A stretch of 64,000 bases of DNA from contig QPFY01000005.1 in NCBI GenBank assembly GCA_003665825.1, positions 868,001-932,000 on the forward strand, written 5' to 3'. This DNA comes from Microbotryum silenes-acaulis. Taxonomy: Eukaryota; Basidiomycota; Microbotryomycetes; Microbotryales; Microbotryaceae. Positions 8,296-21,200 of the stretch are shown in pieces. The notes under the pieces were generated by a model. That model was not told where the DNA came from, searched no databases, and saw only the letters and a list, made by a program, of their open reading frames with translations. The first letter of the stretch is position 1, and the number at the start of each line of letters is the position of its first letter. The translations under genes were made by a program, and so were the position numbers.

Positions 8296-11200
8296 GTGGG
8301 GGTCCGCTTTGCACAAGGTACTAGAGGGCTGAAAGCCACGATTCAGCCCACAATGATGCCGTCGTACAAGCCGAGCGCAGTGCTATACGACATTCTCATT
8401 CTCCGCGACGATGCGAATCGACCACGCGGTGGCCATGCGCCGACTCTTCTTGGCTTCTTGCTCGTCGCTTTGGCTCTCACTTCGTCATTCTTGGGGGTCC
8501 CATCTCCCTTTGCGAGTCTATCAGGATGGGTTCACGAGCCGACGCACGACCCAGCTATGTTGAAGCGATGGGACGACACTTTGCTCAGGTGTGAGCGCTT
8601 GGATCGCCTTCCCGGACCGCCGAGTAGCTTCAACAGCAGGACTGAGAGCGACCGCTTCGTTTCTGTATGTCACATACCATAGATGGGCTTCCAAAGTATT
8701 TATCGGAGTGTTCCGCTTATGGCATATTCCTTTTGCTTCCTGCACGCATCTTGGACGGCCCGATCCGATAGGGCACGAAGCCGACCTTAATCCGCAATGC
8801 GACGATCTGGACAGGTGCCGCAGGAGGCCATGAGCTTTTGCAAGGGACGGACGTCTTGTTGGACCGCGGTCTCGTCGTCGATATTGGTGTCGGCCTCGCT
8901 GCACCTGCAGGAGCCGTGATTGTCGAGTCTCGAGGGGCTTGGCTCACTCCAGGAATATTCGACATGGTGCGTCGATTCGAAGTGACCTGCCATGAGACTT
9001 TCTGGCTGATCGATCTGCTGAGACCCTACACTGCAACTACATCCGCTTACATCCACTTCTTATGCTGTTAGCATTCACACATCTCGGTCGACGCCTTACC
9101 AAAATTGTCTTCAGCTGACGATGTCAACTCGCTCGCCGGCCCTGTCTTACCCTGGCTTCGTTCGCTCGATGCCATCAATACTCGTGAGTCATAGCTTTCC
9201 TGCGTCAAAGCCGATTTTTGAGAATGCTTGAGCTCACGCGTACTTTTGCAATAATAGATGATCTGGCCTTCAAGCGTACCGTCTCCGGTGGAGTCACCAC
9301 CTCGCTCATTCTGCCAGGCTCGGGCAACTCTATCGGCGGACAGGCATTCTCAATCAAGTTGCGACCGACGAAGGAGAAGACGCCTGACTCACGAGTCGTC
9401 GAGTTACCGTACAACATTGCTGGAAACAAGGCCGTGTGGAAGCGTGACGATCCACCTAGATGGAGGCACATGAAGATGGCTTGCGGCGAGGTCGGACAAA
9501 ATTAATCACCCTCTCTATTGGCGAGCTTTGTGCATGATGCTGACCTGTCGCATCGATCATTGGCCCGCAGAATATCCGTCGTTTCTATCAGCAAACTCGA
9601 CTGGACCTCGTATGGAATTTCCGGTCGGCCTTCGAGAAGGCCCGCAAGCTCATGGAGGAGCAGGATACCTTTTGCATCGGAGCGCGCACCGCCAAGAAAG
9701 AAGGCAAGGTCCTCACTACGGCGTTCCCGGACGATCTGCAGTGGGAGGCGCTGGTCGATGTCTTGCGTGGAAAGGTCAAAGTCAATACGCATTGCTACGA
9801 AGTGACCGATCTTGCCGCCTTTGTGCGATTTACTCATGAGTTCAAGTTCCCTTTGGCGGCAGTGCGTGCCTCACTGCTCTGATGCAGTGATCTACCATCA
9901 CCGTCTAACAATCGTCAAAGGTTTCTTTTTCAGTTCCACCACGCTCATGAAACTTACATGGTACCCGACCTGCTCAAGTCGGCCTACAATAACACTCCAG
10001 CGGTGGCGATCTTTGCGACGAACGGCCGATACAAGCGAGAGGCTTGGAGAGGATCCGAATACGCCGCCAAGATCCACAGTGAAAACAACATCACTGTCGT
10101 AAGTTGTATTTCCCAAAGACCAAAAGCTCACAACACTCACGTTAATTTTCTCCTTTTCTCATGCACGATGTCACAGATCGTTAAATCCGATCACCCCGTC
10201 CTCGATTCTCGATTCCTCCTGTTCGAAGCGCAACAAGCCCACCATTTCGGCCTCCCCGAACATCTCGCTCTTGCGGCAGTGACGACCTCACCAGCTACCG
10301 TGGCTGGCTTCAGCCATCGCCTCGGCTTCATCAAAAAGAACTTCGACGCAGACGTGGTGCTGTGGGACTCCCACCCCTTGGCATTGGGTGCGACGCCGCT
10401 TCAAGTTTGGATCGATGGCATCCGACAACTAGACAACGCCTTTACGGCCAAGGAGCTTGACGTCATCATCCAAGCGCCGCCGATCGCCAGTATTCCCAGC
10501 CACATCATCTCACACGAAGAGGATGATGACGGAACGCAGCAGGGGACCGGTGCCCAGACGGTCGACGGCGTGGTTTTATTCACAAACGTGTCTGAGGTGC
10601 TTCTGCCGCGGAACAAAAGCACGGCGGCCCTGACCACGTCCAATCAGGCGCCACTGGAGGTCGTCGTTCGTTTTGGACATATTGAATGTGTCGGGAGGAA
10701 AGGCGAGTGCTCCAATGGTCTGGGGAAAGGAGCAAAGGGCGTCAACCTTGAAGGCGGATCCATCTTGCCGCCTTTGCTTGCCTTCGGCACTTGGCTTGAC
10801 GGAGATCGTTTCAGAACCAACAACGACCGTAAGTCTTGACCAAGCTTTACTGAGAGAGCATTGAACCGAGATAGTCTACTTCTGCGGTACAAGACAATGG
10901 GGTCTTCGACCCTCTCTACTCCGGATCACTATCGTCGCTTCAGCAAATCTGGGGCCCTCATGTCGCGGTGCGGGCCGTAGATGGTCTTGAGATGGACGGC
11001 AAGCACCTCCGCACGGCTCACCAGATTGGGATAACAAAAGCAGTCACGGCTCCCATGGGTAGTGGGTTCTTCAGAGGGGTCTCTGTGGCGTTCAGAACGG
11101 GAGCGAAGAACAGTGAGCATCGCGAGCGCTCAGGTCTGGCTAGCTGAGACTGGGGCTGAGGGTTCCGCCTGCAGGTCTGGAGAAAGGATCGATCGTCAAA

Positions 11201-12156
11201 GACGCCGTCGCCCTCCATATCACAATCGGTAGATCAGCTCCGCACGTTTTTTGATTCTATGGAATAATGTCTGATCACCCCCACTTCTGACACCTTCAGG
11301 GCATGACTCGTCAACGCCATCCATCTCGACGCAGATCGGCGAGCTTCGTCGCCTACTGCGGAGCGGATTGGACAAAGAGCCGCATCATGCTCGAGATACC
11401 CGATCTTCCGACTACTTTGGACTTGCCGCTCGGGGTGAAAGCGAGTCGGACGCGCACTAGAAAGTGCACTTCCTGTATGAGTTCTGTATGATACTAATCA
11501 CCTCTGTATCTTTGCGCAGTCCCACTCGTCATCAACGCATGGAAAGCCGACCATTTGGCGACGCTGATTCATCTCAAGCAGGAGATTGAGGGCATCGCGA
11601 GATCGAATGGACGTGGCCGACCACTCAAGTGGATCCTCCACGGAGGCCAGGAGGCCCATTTGGTGGCGGATGAATTGGCTCAAGCCGATATTTCAGTTAT
11701 CCTCAGTCCGTCACGATCGTTCCCCGAATCGTGGGACGAGCGCAGAGCGTAGGTCACCGCGTTCACCGAGCCCCCGGATCTGTTGTTCTGCGACGGCTTT
11801 GACTGACAATTGATCGCGGGCTCCGCAGTGTTGCGGGACCACCTTTGTCCCCCCAGAACGCAGCTACAATCCTGCACCTTGCCGGCGTGCGTCTCGGCCT
11901 CGGCGTGCCGGAGGAGTGGCAAACTCGAACTTTGCTCTGGGAAGCCGCATGGGCTCAAAAGACATCGAGCGGGCACATCAGTCGTGCAGAGGCCATCAAA
12001 TAGGTCTCGAGTAACTTGGAAAGTATGCTGGAGCTCGATGCCGCTGGAGATGGGGAGCACGCGGACTGGGTCGCTTATGAGAGGGATCCGTTCGAGTTTG
12101 GTTCGAGGGCGATCGCTATCTCGAATACGCAGTGGGGACATGTCGAGTTTGTTTAA
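8296..12156 (+). CDS. Amidohydrolase-family metal-dependent hydrolase, 12 exons, in-frame TAG near the end
   Basis: Twelve exons chain in frame: 8296-8664, 8772-8966, 9072-9183, 9258-9490, 9571-9861, 9934-10098, 10177-10828, 10894-11112, 11175-11228, 11300-11434, 11520-11748 and 11829 onward. The start may instead be the ATG at about 8353. One N-terminal membrane segment (TLLGFLLVALALTSSFLGV) precedes the TIM-barrel enzyme. Metal ligands are visible: HSH after GIFDM, NTHCYE, HHAHE, and Asp in VKSDHP. MKMACGE and SGGVTTSLILPGSGN are family blocks. A second degenerate amidohydrolase-like half follows (LRRLLRSGL, ILHGGQEAHLVADEL). The frame meets TAG at 12001-12003, then continues for 50 residues with family-like sequence (VSSNLESMLEL, WVAYERDPFEFGS) to TAA at 12156. 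The substrate is unknown. The type II membrane-anchor topology is inferred. Confidence 0.85.
12001..12003 (+). other. Premature in-frame TAG in the amidohydrolase
   Basis: The codon follows …ISRAEAIK and precedes VSSNLESMLEL. The downstream 50 residues keep the reading frame and resemble the conserved C-terminus of the family, so a single substitution (for example from TTG or TCG), readthrough or a sequence error are the options. No usable intron removes it: the only GT…AG around it would be about 20 nt. Confidence 0.85.
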
Positions 12157-14311
12157 GAATCAAAGTTGGTATCTGAAGCATAGCGACCCTGTAATTGGAA
12201 ACTCGATTGTATCCTTAGGACACCGACCGGGTACGAGTACAGAGTTTCTCCTGCAACCTGAAAGGTTGTCTTCTCGGCTCGCCAGACCACGACAGCAAGT
12301 CACTGCACGCGTCCGCCTTCAATGCACGATCAGAGCGAAGTAAGAGACCTTGGTATTCGAGTCAAAGCTCCATGGATGGGCGAGATTCTAGAAAAATAAC
12401 CAAGGAAACGCTCGTCTGCAAGGCGGGAATCGTTGACTCGCTGGGGCGATACTGGCAGCTGCGGAAGCTTGACTCGTGTCTGGCAGTTACGATGCAGGCA
12501 CGTCGTGCCAGGTGACATCTGTCGTGAGCGGTAGATGTTGAATAATCTACCCGAGCCCTTGACGCATTTGAGTATGCAGTTACTGCCGAACAAATGACAG
12601 TCAGCCGATGGTCTGTCGGTGGAGTGACGACTTCGGGAGTACGGCTCTGCAACTATCTGTGGCCCAGTGCCAACAGGATCGGAGTGGATGGTATCCCCTC
12701 TGTCTAGAATTGAGCATGCCCGGGTTCGAATATGGCGCCAAGGTTCACAAGAATATCTGGCGCATGCTCACACATGAGGGACGGCGTTCGCGTTGACTAA
12801 TGAAGTGAAACTCCAACGAGCGCGGTAACGAACGCAAGCATGATCGAAGCTCGCATCGAGGTTGTCTGGATTTGAGCAACAGGTCTAAGGGTGATGGGAG
12901 AGGTTAGGTGGAACAGGGCACTGGAAGTACCAGAGCGGCAAGGTTCCTTCGTAACGTTCGCATCACTTCCAGGTTATCGACCCGTGAGCCCCTATACAAG
13001 TTCTCACGCGACCGTGGCAGTTCGGGTGGGGCGTGGGCGGCGTGGGCCGCGGAAAGCCGGAAACTTCGTTGCATTTTACCTGGATGGACCTGTGACACCT
13101 AGGCGTATGCAAGCCATTGGACCTTCCCGGCTACTGATCTCCACAATCCTGAGCGGTTTCCCGAGGGTCGTTTTCGAGGGTCGTATCCGAGTCGACGGAG
13201 GGCCGGTCCACCCTCTAGATACACGAACCTGATACTTTGTGTAGCTCGAACATCTTGGAGACGCAAGGTTTCAGCTTCAAGCGAGAAGTGAACCTCACGG
13301 ACACGCGCATCAAAGACTTCCTAAAGTGCGCGCCTTGTCGGAAGCGAGACGGTCGCCACGCATGCATGGTCGGTTCCGAGCTCGAGGCTTCCGGCGTCCC
13401 GGGCTCCCACGACGCTCGGTCGGAAATTGAGTTCGTCTACCGAGCCTCGCGGCGAGACCGAGGCTGGAAATTGCAATGTTTCAGTCTTCAGTTTCACACG
13501 CATGCCGGAAGCATGTCCAATCGAGGGGCGGCACGATGGAATGCCGAAACTTCATCGGCTCACCGGGCCGAACTACGCCTCTGCAAGGGTCAGATCCCTC
13601 AAAGGTCGCGAAAGCTGCTGCAACAGACTGTTGATGTGTTCGGGTTCCTTCCAGATCATCCGAATCGTCTAAGTTTCCTTAAAGGAAAGAGAGGAACGAG
13701 CGACTATCCCAAGGTACTATGATAAACCTAGTCAAATAAGGAGCGGAGAGCTTGTCTCAGTTGTGGGCAAGGCCCGTGCACCATAGCCTCCGCATGAAAT
13801 CGGGCTTTGACTCCTGCCTTGAACGGAGCCACGACCTGGCATCCTGCGAGGCCAAAAGCGCGCTTGCTGTCTTTGCTCACAAGAATAGCTTCAGGAGTAA
13901 TTGTTTGATACTTAAACCCGATTGAGTGCGTTGAAAGGCCCAAAGCGCATAGGTCACTGGCACTGCCGAAGGTTTCTACGTCACGTGTCCCTCGGTGCCC
14001 CATCATCGCCGTCGCAAGGCTTTAAATCAGTGACAGGTAGGCGAAGCATCTTGTAAATGCTCAACAAGTCGGGGGAATTCACTAAGCAATTGCTCTTTAA
14101 GACCCAAGTGAACTGTACACCCTGATCAACGAAGGGTGATTTCAACCTACTCTATGATGGCCATAACTCGGTGACTTGCGTCGGCGGGTGGTGCGAATTC
14201 CAACTCTGGCTCTGACTGCACCCATCAACCAGCTCGATCCGGCAGCAGGTCAAAGTATCGCACGCTCCTCATCCTCTCCCTCCGGAGACGGGCCAGGCCC
14301 AAGATCTGTGG
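12157..14311. other. About 2.1 kb with no confident gene
   Basis: Several short frames exist. The minus strand near 12860-12795 encodes MRASIMLAFVTALVGVSLH and then stops; it resembles the signal-peptide exon at 6846-6773 and also ends close to cgcgttgacta. A plus-strand frame at 13237-13722 and a minus-strand frame at 14006-13728 (GLAGCQVVAPFKAGVKARFH) look mildly coding-like but match no family I know. This could be decayed secreted-protein genes. Confidence 0.35.
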
Positions 14312-17300
14312 ATGGCTTCGACGTCGGTTCATCAAGCTGAAACTGGGACTGGGGCCGAGTTGGACGGGTCGAGCGTGGTCACGTCGACGCGAGGTGGTTC
14401 GAGTCGGCTGGTGCTTCCCGACAGTCCGCCATTGCCATCGTCATCGTCGCAATTCCCGCCCTGGTCCACGTCAGCAAGATCGCCGAGATCGACACGAATG
14501 TCGTCCATGGCTTCGACCTCATCCGTCTCGTCTTCAACCGGCGGTGGCGTGGTTGAATCCGCGGCGAGTGCCGCCGCGCGCAGGTGGAGGCAAGCCGCTG
14601 CAACGAACCAGTCCCTAAATGGACAGGAAGATACCGCCCCATCAACTGCATCGACTTCCATCCTCGACGTTGCACTGCTGCCTTTAGTTCCGTAAGTCCC
14701 ACGAGGAGCCAAGGGATTGAGCTGTTGCTGCGTGTTACGGGTGTGTAGACTGACGCGTGGTCTGAACACGCGCGCCCCGTGTTTCATTTCACAGCCTGCC
14801 CCACCACCTCGCTCCCTATCTCACCGAATCTTCGCCCTTGACCCCTACGGAGAAGCGCACCCTGTTCACCTCGTGCTTTCTGCGTGCTGCATCGGCGAAC
14901 AATCACGACACTCTCGAATGGCTGCTGTCTATACCTCGTGATCCGACCCTTTCACATGCCGAGAATGCAGCCAACCACCGACGGCGCTTCTCCGCGGCGG
15001 GCAACATTGCTCTCGAATCCCTCGCCGCTACAACATCATTGCACCTAGACGAGACCCACAACCTCCCCGATGATGCACCCCGGAAGTGGGTCGACATTGA
15101 AGCCGTAGACCAGGGCGGCAACACTGCATTGGTTCTCGCCGCAGCTTTGGGCCACTCCGAATCTGTGCGAACGCTCGTCGAAGGCGGAGCTTCTGTTGCG
15201 CAAGGCGACAACGCAGGATGGACACCGTTGCACTGGGCCGTGCAGAACAACGATCTCGCCATCGCGGCTTACCTCTTGAATCATCGAGCCAGCCCCAATG
15301 CTCACAGCAAGAAGGGTTTGACTCCGAGGGACCTCATCATCAGGAACGAGCACGGCACAGCGATGATGGATGTGTTGGATTCGGCTGACGCGATGGCGAA
15401 CGAAAGGGAGACCGACGAAAGTATATTAGAAGAAGACGGGTCGAGCGAGATCGAAGAGGGGAGAGTGATGATCAGCGGTGCTTCGAGCGTCAGCGAAGGC
15501 AGAGCTTCGAAGACGAACGCACCGCCGCTTTCGGCAACGGGGCTGGGGACACCATGGCCAGGCGGGATAGAAAAGCTCGAGAGGGACAGGAAAGCCGTAG
15601 AGGCGCAGAGGATGACGGAATTGATCGCCGAGACGGCGATGTATCTCGAATTGGACGCCGGACTGCTCGGAGCGAAGAAATCCACCGAAACAAAGTCCGT
15701 TTCGCCAACATTGATGGTACGCAAACGTCTTGTTCGTTCCGGTGTTGTACTGGGAAACTGACACTTTTCGATCCCGCAGGGCCAACTCTCCACCGATGAT
15801 CCGGAATCGGACGAAGACGAGGAGCCGCCCCCAGAGTTTGATTGGGACGGATGTTCCCCGGATCAAATGCTCGTCTTCACGTCAGAGGACTTGCCTATAC
15901 TTCTCGACGTCGTTGTATCCCACTTTAAGCCGGTGCGGCGGCGGAGCCAACGTATGATTCCGGCGAACGCCCTCTTCCTTTGTGCTCGCTATGCTCACCG
16001 ATACGGGCCTCCCGAGTTATTCGAGGAACTTCTCGTGGGGGCAATGGAGCGGATCGAAGCGGCCCTCCACGATCGGCCGGACGATATGGCCGTGTCGTTG
16101 TTCTGGCTATCGAACAGCTTGCTGCTGCTGTACTACCTTCGGAAGGACACACGGCTGTACAATGCGACCGAGCTGTTGAGAGTGCACCTCGCCGACCTCA
16201 TTAACGTGCTCTTCGTTTTCATCCTCCGCAACGCCGAGCAACGATTCGACAAAGTCCTGGACATGGCAATCCTCGAATACGAGGGTCTACCGGGCCTCGA
16301 AGATGTTGATTTCGAGGATGAGTGGCGATTCGTCAAGAAGCTCACGGGCCGGAAGAGTAAGAAAGCAGGAATGGTCAAGAGCTCGTCGGCTCGAAACATC
16401 TTTGGCGGGAACGACGTCACAGTATCACCACTTCGCACTCCAAACTCGACACAGGCCCCACCACCACCCGCGGAAGCGACTCCTGCCACCGTCACCGCCA
16501 TCCTTTCATCACTTCTTTTCGTCCTCCAAATTTATGACCTCCCGCCGTCGATCATCGTCCAGGCCTTCTCGCAGCTTTTTTACTGGATCGCATGCGAGCT
16601 CTTCAATCGGCTCCTGACGCAGAAGAAGCATCTTTGCCGATCTCGAGCGATGCAAGTTCGACTTAATGCTTCTGCACTCGAGGAATGGGCGCGTACGAAC
16701 CGGCTACCTCGACGTATCGTGTCGGTTCATTTCGCGCCGCTGAACCATCTACTACAATGGCTGCAATGCCTGTCGAGCGAGACATCAGTGGACGGGATCA
16801 TCGGGACAATCCAGAACTTGCACGCGCTCAATCCGAGTCAGTTGCTTCGAGCGGCCAGGGACTATCGCTACGAGGTGGACGAGACCAAGATCGAACCCGA
16901 GTGCACCGAGTACCTCAAGCAGATCGAGAAGCAATGGGAGAGAAGCAGGATACAGAAGACGACGGACGAGGTCATCAATGGGGGTGCGAGATCGGCGTCA
17001 CCTGTTCCGCCCTCGTCGCGATCGAACGAGAAAAGAGGGCTGCTGGATGAAGGCGCTGAAATAGATAGCTCACCCGAGTTGGGACGGTCACCAGCGCTTC
17101 GATCTCGTCCTTTGACCCCGGTCCAAAGAACCAACGGTGGCGTTACCCCTCCCACATCACCGCAATCAGCCGAAGCCGAGATCCTGGAAAAGGTGACCAA
17201 GATGATCGATCAGGTCTTTTCCGACCCCGAGTTGTTCGACTCCTACACCCCATCCGGCGCGGCTGAAGCTTTTGGAGAGCTCTTGAACTCCAAGTACATG

Positions 17301-17759
17301 CTCCCGTTCGCCCTCCCCACCTCGGCCGATTTACTGCTCCACTTCGATAGCCCCGACGCCTTCGGAGCCTTCGCGACGCCGACGTGGGGCTCCGTCGCCG
17401 GCTCGCATTCGCACGCGGGATCAATCGTCGATCCAATGTCGCCCTCCAAAGCGTCAAACGCGTCCAACAGCGCTGCTTCTGATGCCGGGTCGATTATCAT
17501 TCGAACGGCTTTCGCACCGGTGTTGCCGGAGGAGTTCTTCGACCTGCTCGACGCCGCGAAACGACGCGCTCGCGTTGGTAACAACGTGGCGGAGGATCTT
17601 GCTGGAGGATGGAGGTCAAGATTGCCTTCAAGCGATGATGAAGAGGACGAAGATCCGGAGGAAGGGAACGTGTCGTCTGGGGGTGTCGATGGAGAGAGAT
17701 CTTTCGATTCCGTCGACGTCGATGCCACGCCTCGACTACCATCCTCAGCTACGATGTGA
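14312..17759 (+). CDS. Ankyrin-repeat and DIL (dilute) domain protein
   Basis: Three exons (14312-14691, 14795-15716, 15780-17759) join in frame to about 1093 residues. Residues 1-125 are Ser-rich and disordered. Ankyrin repeats lie at about 225-315 (GGNTALVLAAALGHSESVRT, GWTPLHWAVQNNDLAIAAYL, GLTPRDLI). A Ser/Glu-rich linker follows. The DIL domain, known from class V myosin tails, lies at about 460-790 (FWLSNSLLLLYYLRKDT, LFYWIACELFNRLL, LNHLLQWLQCLS). The tail is disordered with acidic patches. Fungal ankyrin-DIL proteins of this layout exist in Schizosaccharomyces pombe and many basidiomycetes. A cargo or actin-transport role is inferred from the domain only. The 3' end faces the Dicer gene (455-bp gap). 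Confidence 0.9.
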
Positions 17760-18213
17760 TAAGGGTTTCTCGACCTCGGTCGACCTTGGCTCTGCACTCT
17801 TCTTGCCGAGATAGTCTTGTCCGTGCTTTCGCAGCTGGATCTATACCTTCATTCCTACTTTCACTTATGTTCAAATTGCATTTCGCATATCATTTTGCAC
17901 GGAAACCTTGGCTTGGGCGACGGGGGAACCGCTCGGGAGCTGTATTCTAGACCGCTGTTTTCGACTCCAACTAATCAGAGAGCAAGAAAGGACAATTACT
18001 CAGAAAGAAAGGAAGGACACCATCACTCAGAAAGAAAGGACACAACTACTCAGAAAGGAAGGACAAAAGAGAACGAGATGCTTTTGCTATGACGACGAAC
18101 GAAACCAGACCAGAACGCAATAGTTGCGATTCGATGATTTTGACAGTCCGGTTGCGGTTGTGCTTGCGGATGTGCGAAATGCGTGACGGATTGTGCGAGT
18201 TTTTTGGAAACTT
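17760..18213. other. Convergent intergenic region between ankyrin-DIL and Dicer genes
   Basis: It should hold both 3' UTRs. A purine-rich run with agaaagaaaggaagga-type units (about 17990-18070) repeats the word cagaaag several times. Nothing else is recognised. Confidence 0.5.
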
Positions 18214-21200
18214 CTAGTAGCTGCGTACACGTTTAAAAGCCCGTGCTGGGGAATCTAGTGAAAGGGAAGTTGCCCATTTTAGTGCAGGCGCGAATTTTCC
18301 CTTCATTGGAGTGCTGTTACTGCAAAAGATCATTCTCTCACCTTCCGCGCCATTCGAGATGGGCTCGGTCCCATCGACATTCATCGCATCGGCCGCAGCA
18401 AGGCCCTTCGATACGACCTCGGGTTTTGATGATTGCTCCTCTTCCCCATCCTCGTCGTGTTCCTCCTCCTCCTCGGCCCCAAGAGTCCTCAATTGAGCCT
18501 CCCTCGCAGCCAACTCATCAGCCAATCCACCATCATTGGCTACGTCGTCGATCAAGTGCTCCTCCTCGTCAAGCTCTTCGACTCTCTTCAGCCTCTCCGC
18601 TTCGAGCCTCGCCGCCTCAGCCTCTTCTCGGCAAGTGCAAGGCGCCTCGACGAACGACTTTGTCGGTGCGGCTTGTTCCTTCGATTCCTTCTCGAGCAAC
18701 TCGAGAGCGTCACGAGCGGCGAGTTGGCGTGCGACGTTCTGGGAACCGTTCAGTCGAGTTGCGATGATAACGTCGTGGATCACCGCCGTGGCTTCGTAGG
18801 TGCGCACCACCGCGTCGGGGACTCGAGCGACTTTGACTCTGGTCTTTTGACACCCGTTGGCTTGCGAGTGGATGAGCAAGCGACTCAGCGGGTCCTGGTC
18901 ATCAGAGAACATGGGCATGTCAGTAAGCCCCTTCGTATTCGCTTTGGTCCAAATGTGACCGACCCTGGTCTCCACATTGCGCATCAATGGCATCACCTCG
19001 GCGTAGATATGGTCAAGCGTGGCAAAGACAGGTTCGAGTCGACAGCCACTATCGAGGAAGATGGCCCCCAAGATGGCCTCAAACGCATCACCCAGAACCT
19101 TGGGCGGACTCCACAACCAAGTCATGTCACCAGTCAGAACCATCGCCCACGTCATGGATTCGGCCTGCTCCTGAGCCTCGAGCATCGCGAGCTCGAGCGA
19201 TGCCGATCCGTGGAGAATCGTCTTGTGCAAGTCGAGCTTACGGATGGAGAGGAATGCGAGTGTCGGATTTGAAACGAGAAGGGCACGCATGAAGGTGAGA
19301 TGCCTCGGAGTAGCGTTCACGAACGCCTTGAAGATGCGGTCGGTGGCCCAATAGTCGAGCAAGGCGTCGCCGAGAAACTCTTCACGTTCGTAGCAATACG
19401 TTGTGGCAGCCCGACAGGATCGATGGGTAATAGCTTGCAAGAGTAGCCGGCCGTGTTGTTCGAACTTGTAGCCGAGACGACGCTCGAGGTCGAGCAATCC
19501 GACGGGCACTTCGGTCGCAGGAATCGCGGCGATTCGCGCCGCCCCTTCGCGAAGGTGCCAAGGCGTCACGCCCCCGAAGCAGAGTCCAAATTGTTCTCCG
19601 ACCTGCAAGGCCAGGGGCATACCACCCGTCTTGATCGCAGCACCCAACGTGCTTTCAATCACATCTGCAAGCGTCTTGCGGCCGACCTTTTTCTGCACCG
19701 CATCGGCAGCAGCGATCCTCGGATCCTCAGCTAGGATCTTGGGCCCTACTCCTCGGGTAGATTCTTCGGTGCTTGGTTCCGGCGGTGGGAGCTCGGCATG
19801 TTCGGGGATCCAATGCGCAGTCAAGAACTTGCGAGCGAGGATCGCATTCGAGTAGCCTTTGGCGAGGTTTAGCGCACGCAAAAACGTATTGCTGACACTG
19901 TTCTGACGTACGACCGAAAGTCGTCCCTCGTCGGCTCCGGGGAACTGGAAGTAGATGTGAACCGTCGTAGCGAGCTTGAGGAAGGAGTCACCGACGGTCT
20001 CGAGGATCTCGTAGTTGGGTCCGGCCATGACGCTCGGGGGGGTCAAAGCCTGACGCAGCAAGTCCCTATCGACCATGGGGATGTCGAAAAGCTCGGCTGT
20101 GATCGAGATGCGGAGGATATCGGTGATCAGCCTCTCGAGCGAGGGGATCATGGGGATGAAGGCCCAGAAGCGTTCGTCGAGCTTGCAGGTGCGACACATG
20201 CTGACGGGGTAGTTTCGAGTCGTCGTACGGGGCACGAACTCCTCTTGTTCACCCTCCTTGATCAGTGGCGAGCAGAGGTAGTTCGGTATGGCGACCGGGA
20301 CCGAAGTCACCGTCAAAATCTGCTCGTCCGTGTCTTCTTCCAAGCCGTGGTACCTGTACGCGACCTTGATGAAGATCCACCAAGCTGGGTATCGCTCGAT
20401 GAGCCTCAAACGCTTCTTTTGGGCCGTTCCATCGATAGCCATCGAGTCCGAGCGGGTTGTCACATCCTTCCTCACTTCATCGAGCCGAGCGACGTGACAC
20501 GTTCCAGAGCTGAGAACAATGATACGCGAGCCAGGCTCGACAGCGTTGGTATCGACCGAAACAAAGGCATTATCGAGCATGTCCCAGTCGATCGAGGACG
20601 AAGCTTGTTCGAGAGGAGCCCATAAAAGCTCAAAGTCGGCATCGGTGGGGATGCGTCGATTAATGACGGCCCGCGTCATTTGCCGATTGACCTCCTGAAG
20701 CAAACTCAAACGTGCCTGGCGCTGGTATTGTGACTTCCATTGGATTGCTTGAGCTGCGACAACTTTCATGACGATCTTGTCCCCTTCAGGAGAGACGAGA
20801 TCCTTGGCGTCCGCTAGAATCGATCCGAGACAGCGATCCGTGACGAAGCCGATTCGATAGGGTTCGCCGACAGCGGGAGACAGTTCGACGACGTGCAACG
20901 TCTCTGTTGCCTCCTGTGAGCGACCGGGAACGCCAAGCAAGTTGTGGAAGGCGAGTCGCACCTCGGGCTTGGGTTTCTCAAAATCGTCCAAGACTCGACC
21001 GTAGGCGTCCTTACCCGAATGGCCAAGTCGCTCTCGTATCGGAAGCATCCACTTGTCAATAGCACCGACCGTGTGCAGCGCTAGACAGGCTTGGAACGCG
21101 ACGGACTGCTTGGCGACGCGTTTCGAAGAGCAAGGTTCAGAATGAAAAGTGCGCAGTCCGCCAAAGGCGTGAATCATCGGCGTCGCGAGGTCGCACTTCC

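Noticed and set aside
18433..20625. Long plus-strand open frames (279 and 222 codons)
   Set aside because: They lie antisense to Dicer exon 5 and show only reversed codon bias, no family signal.
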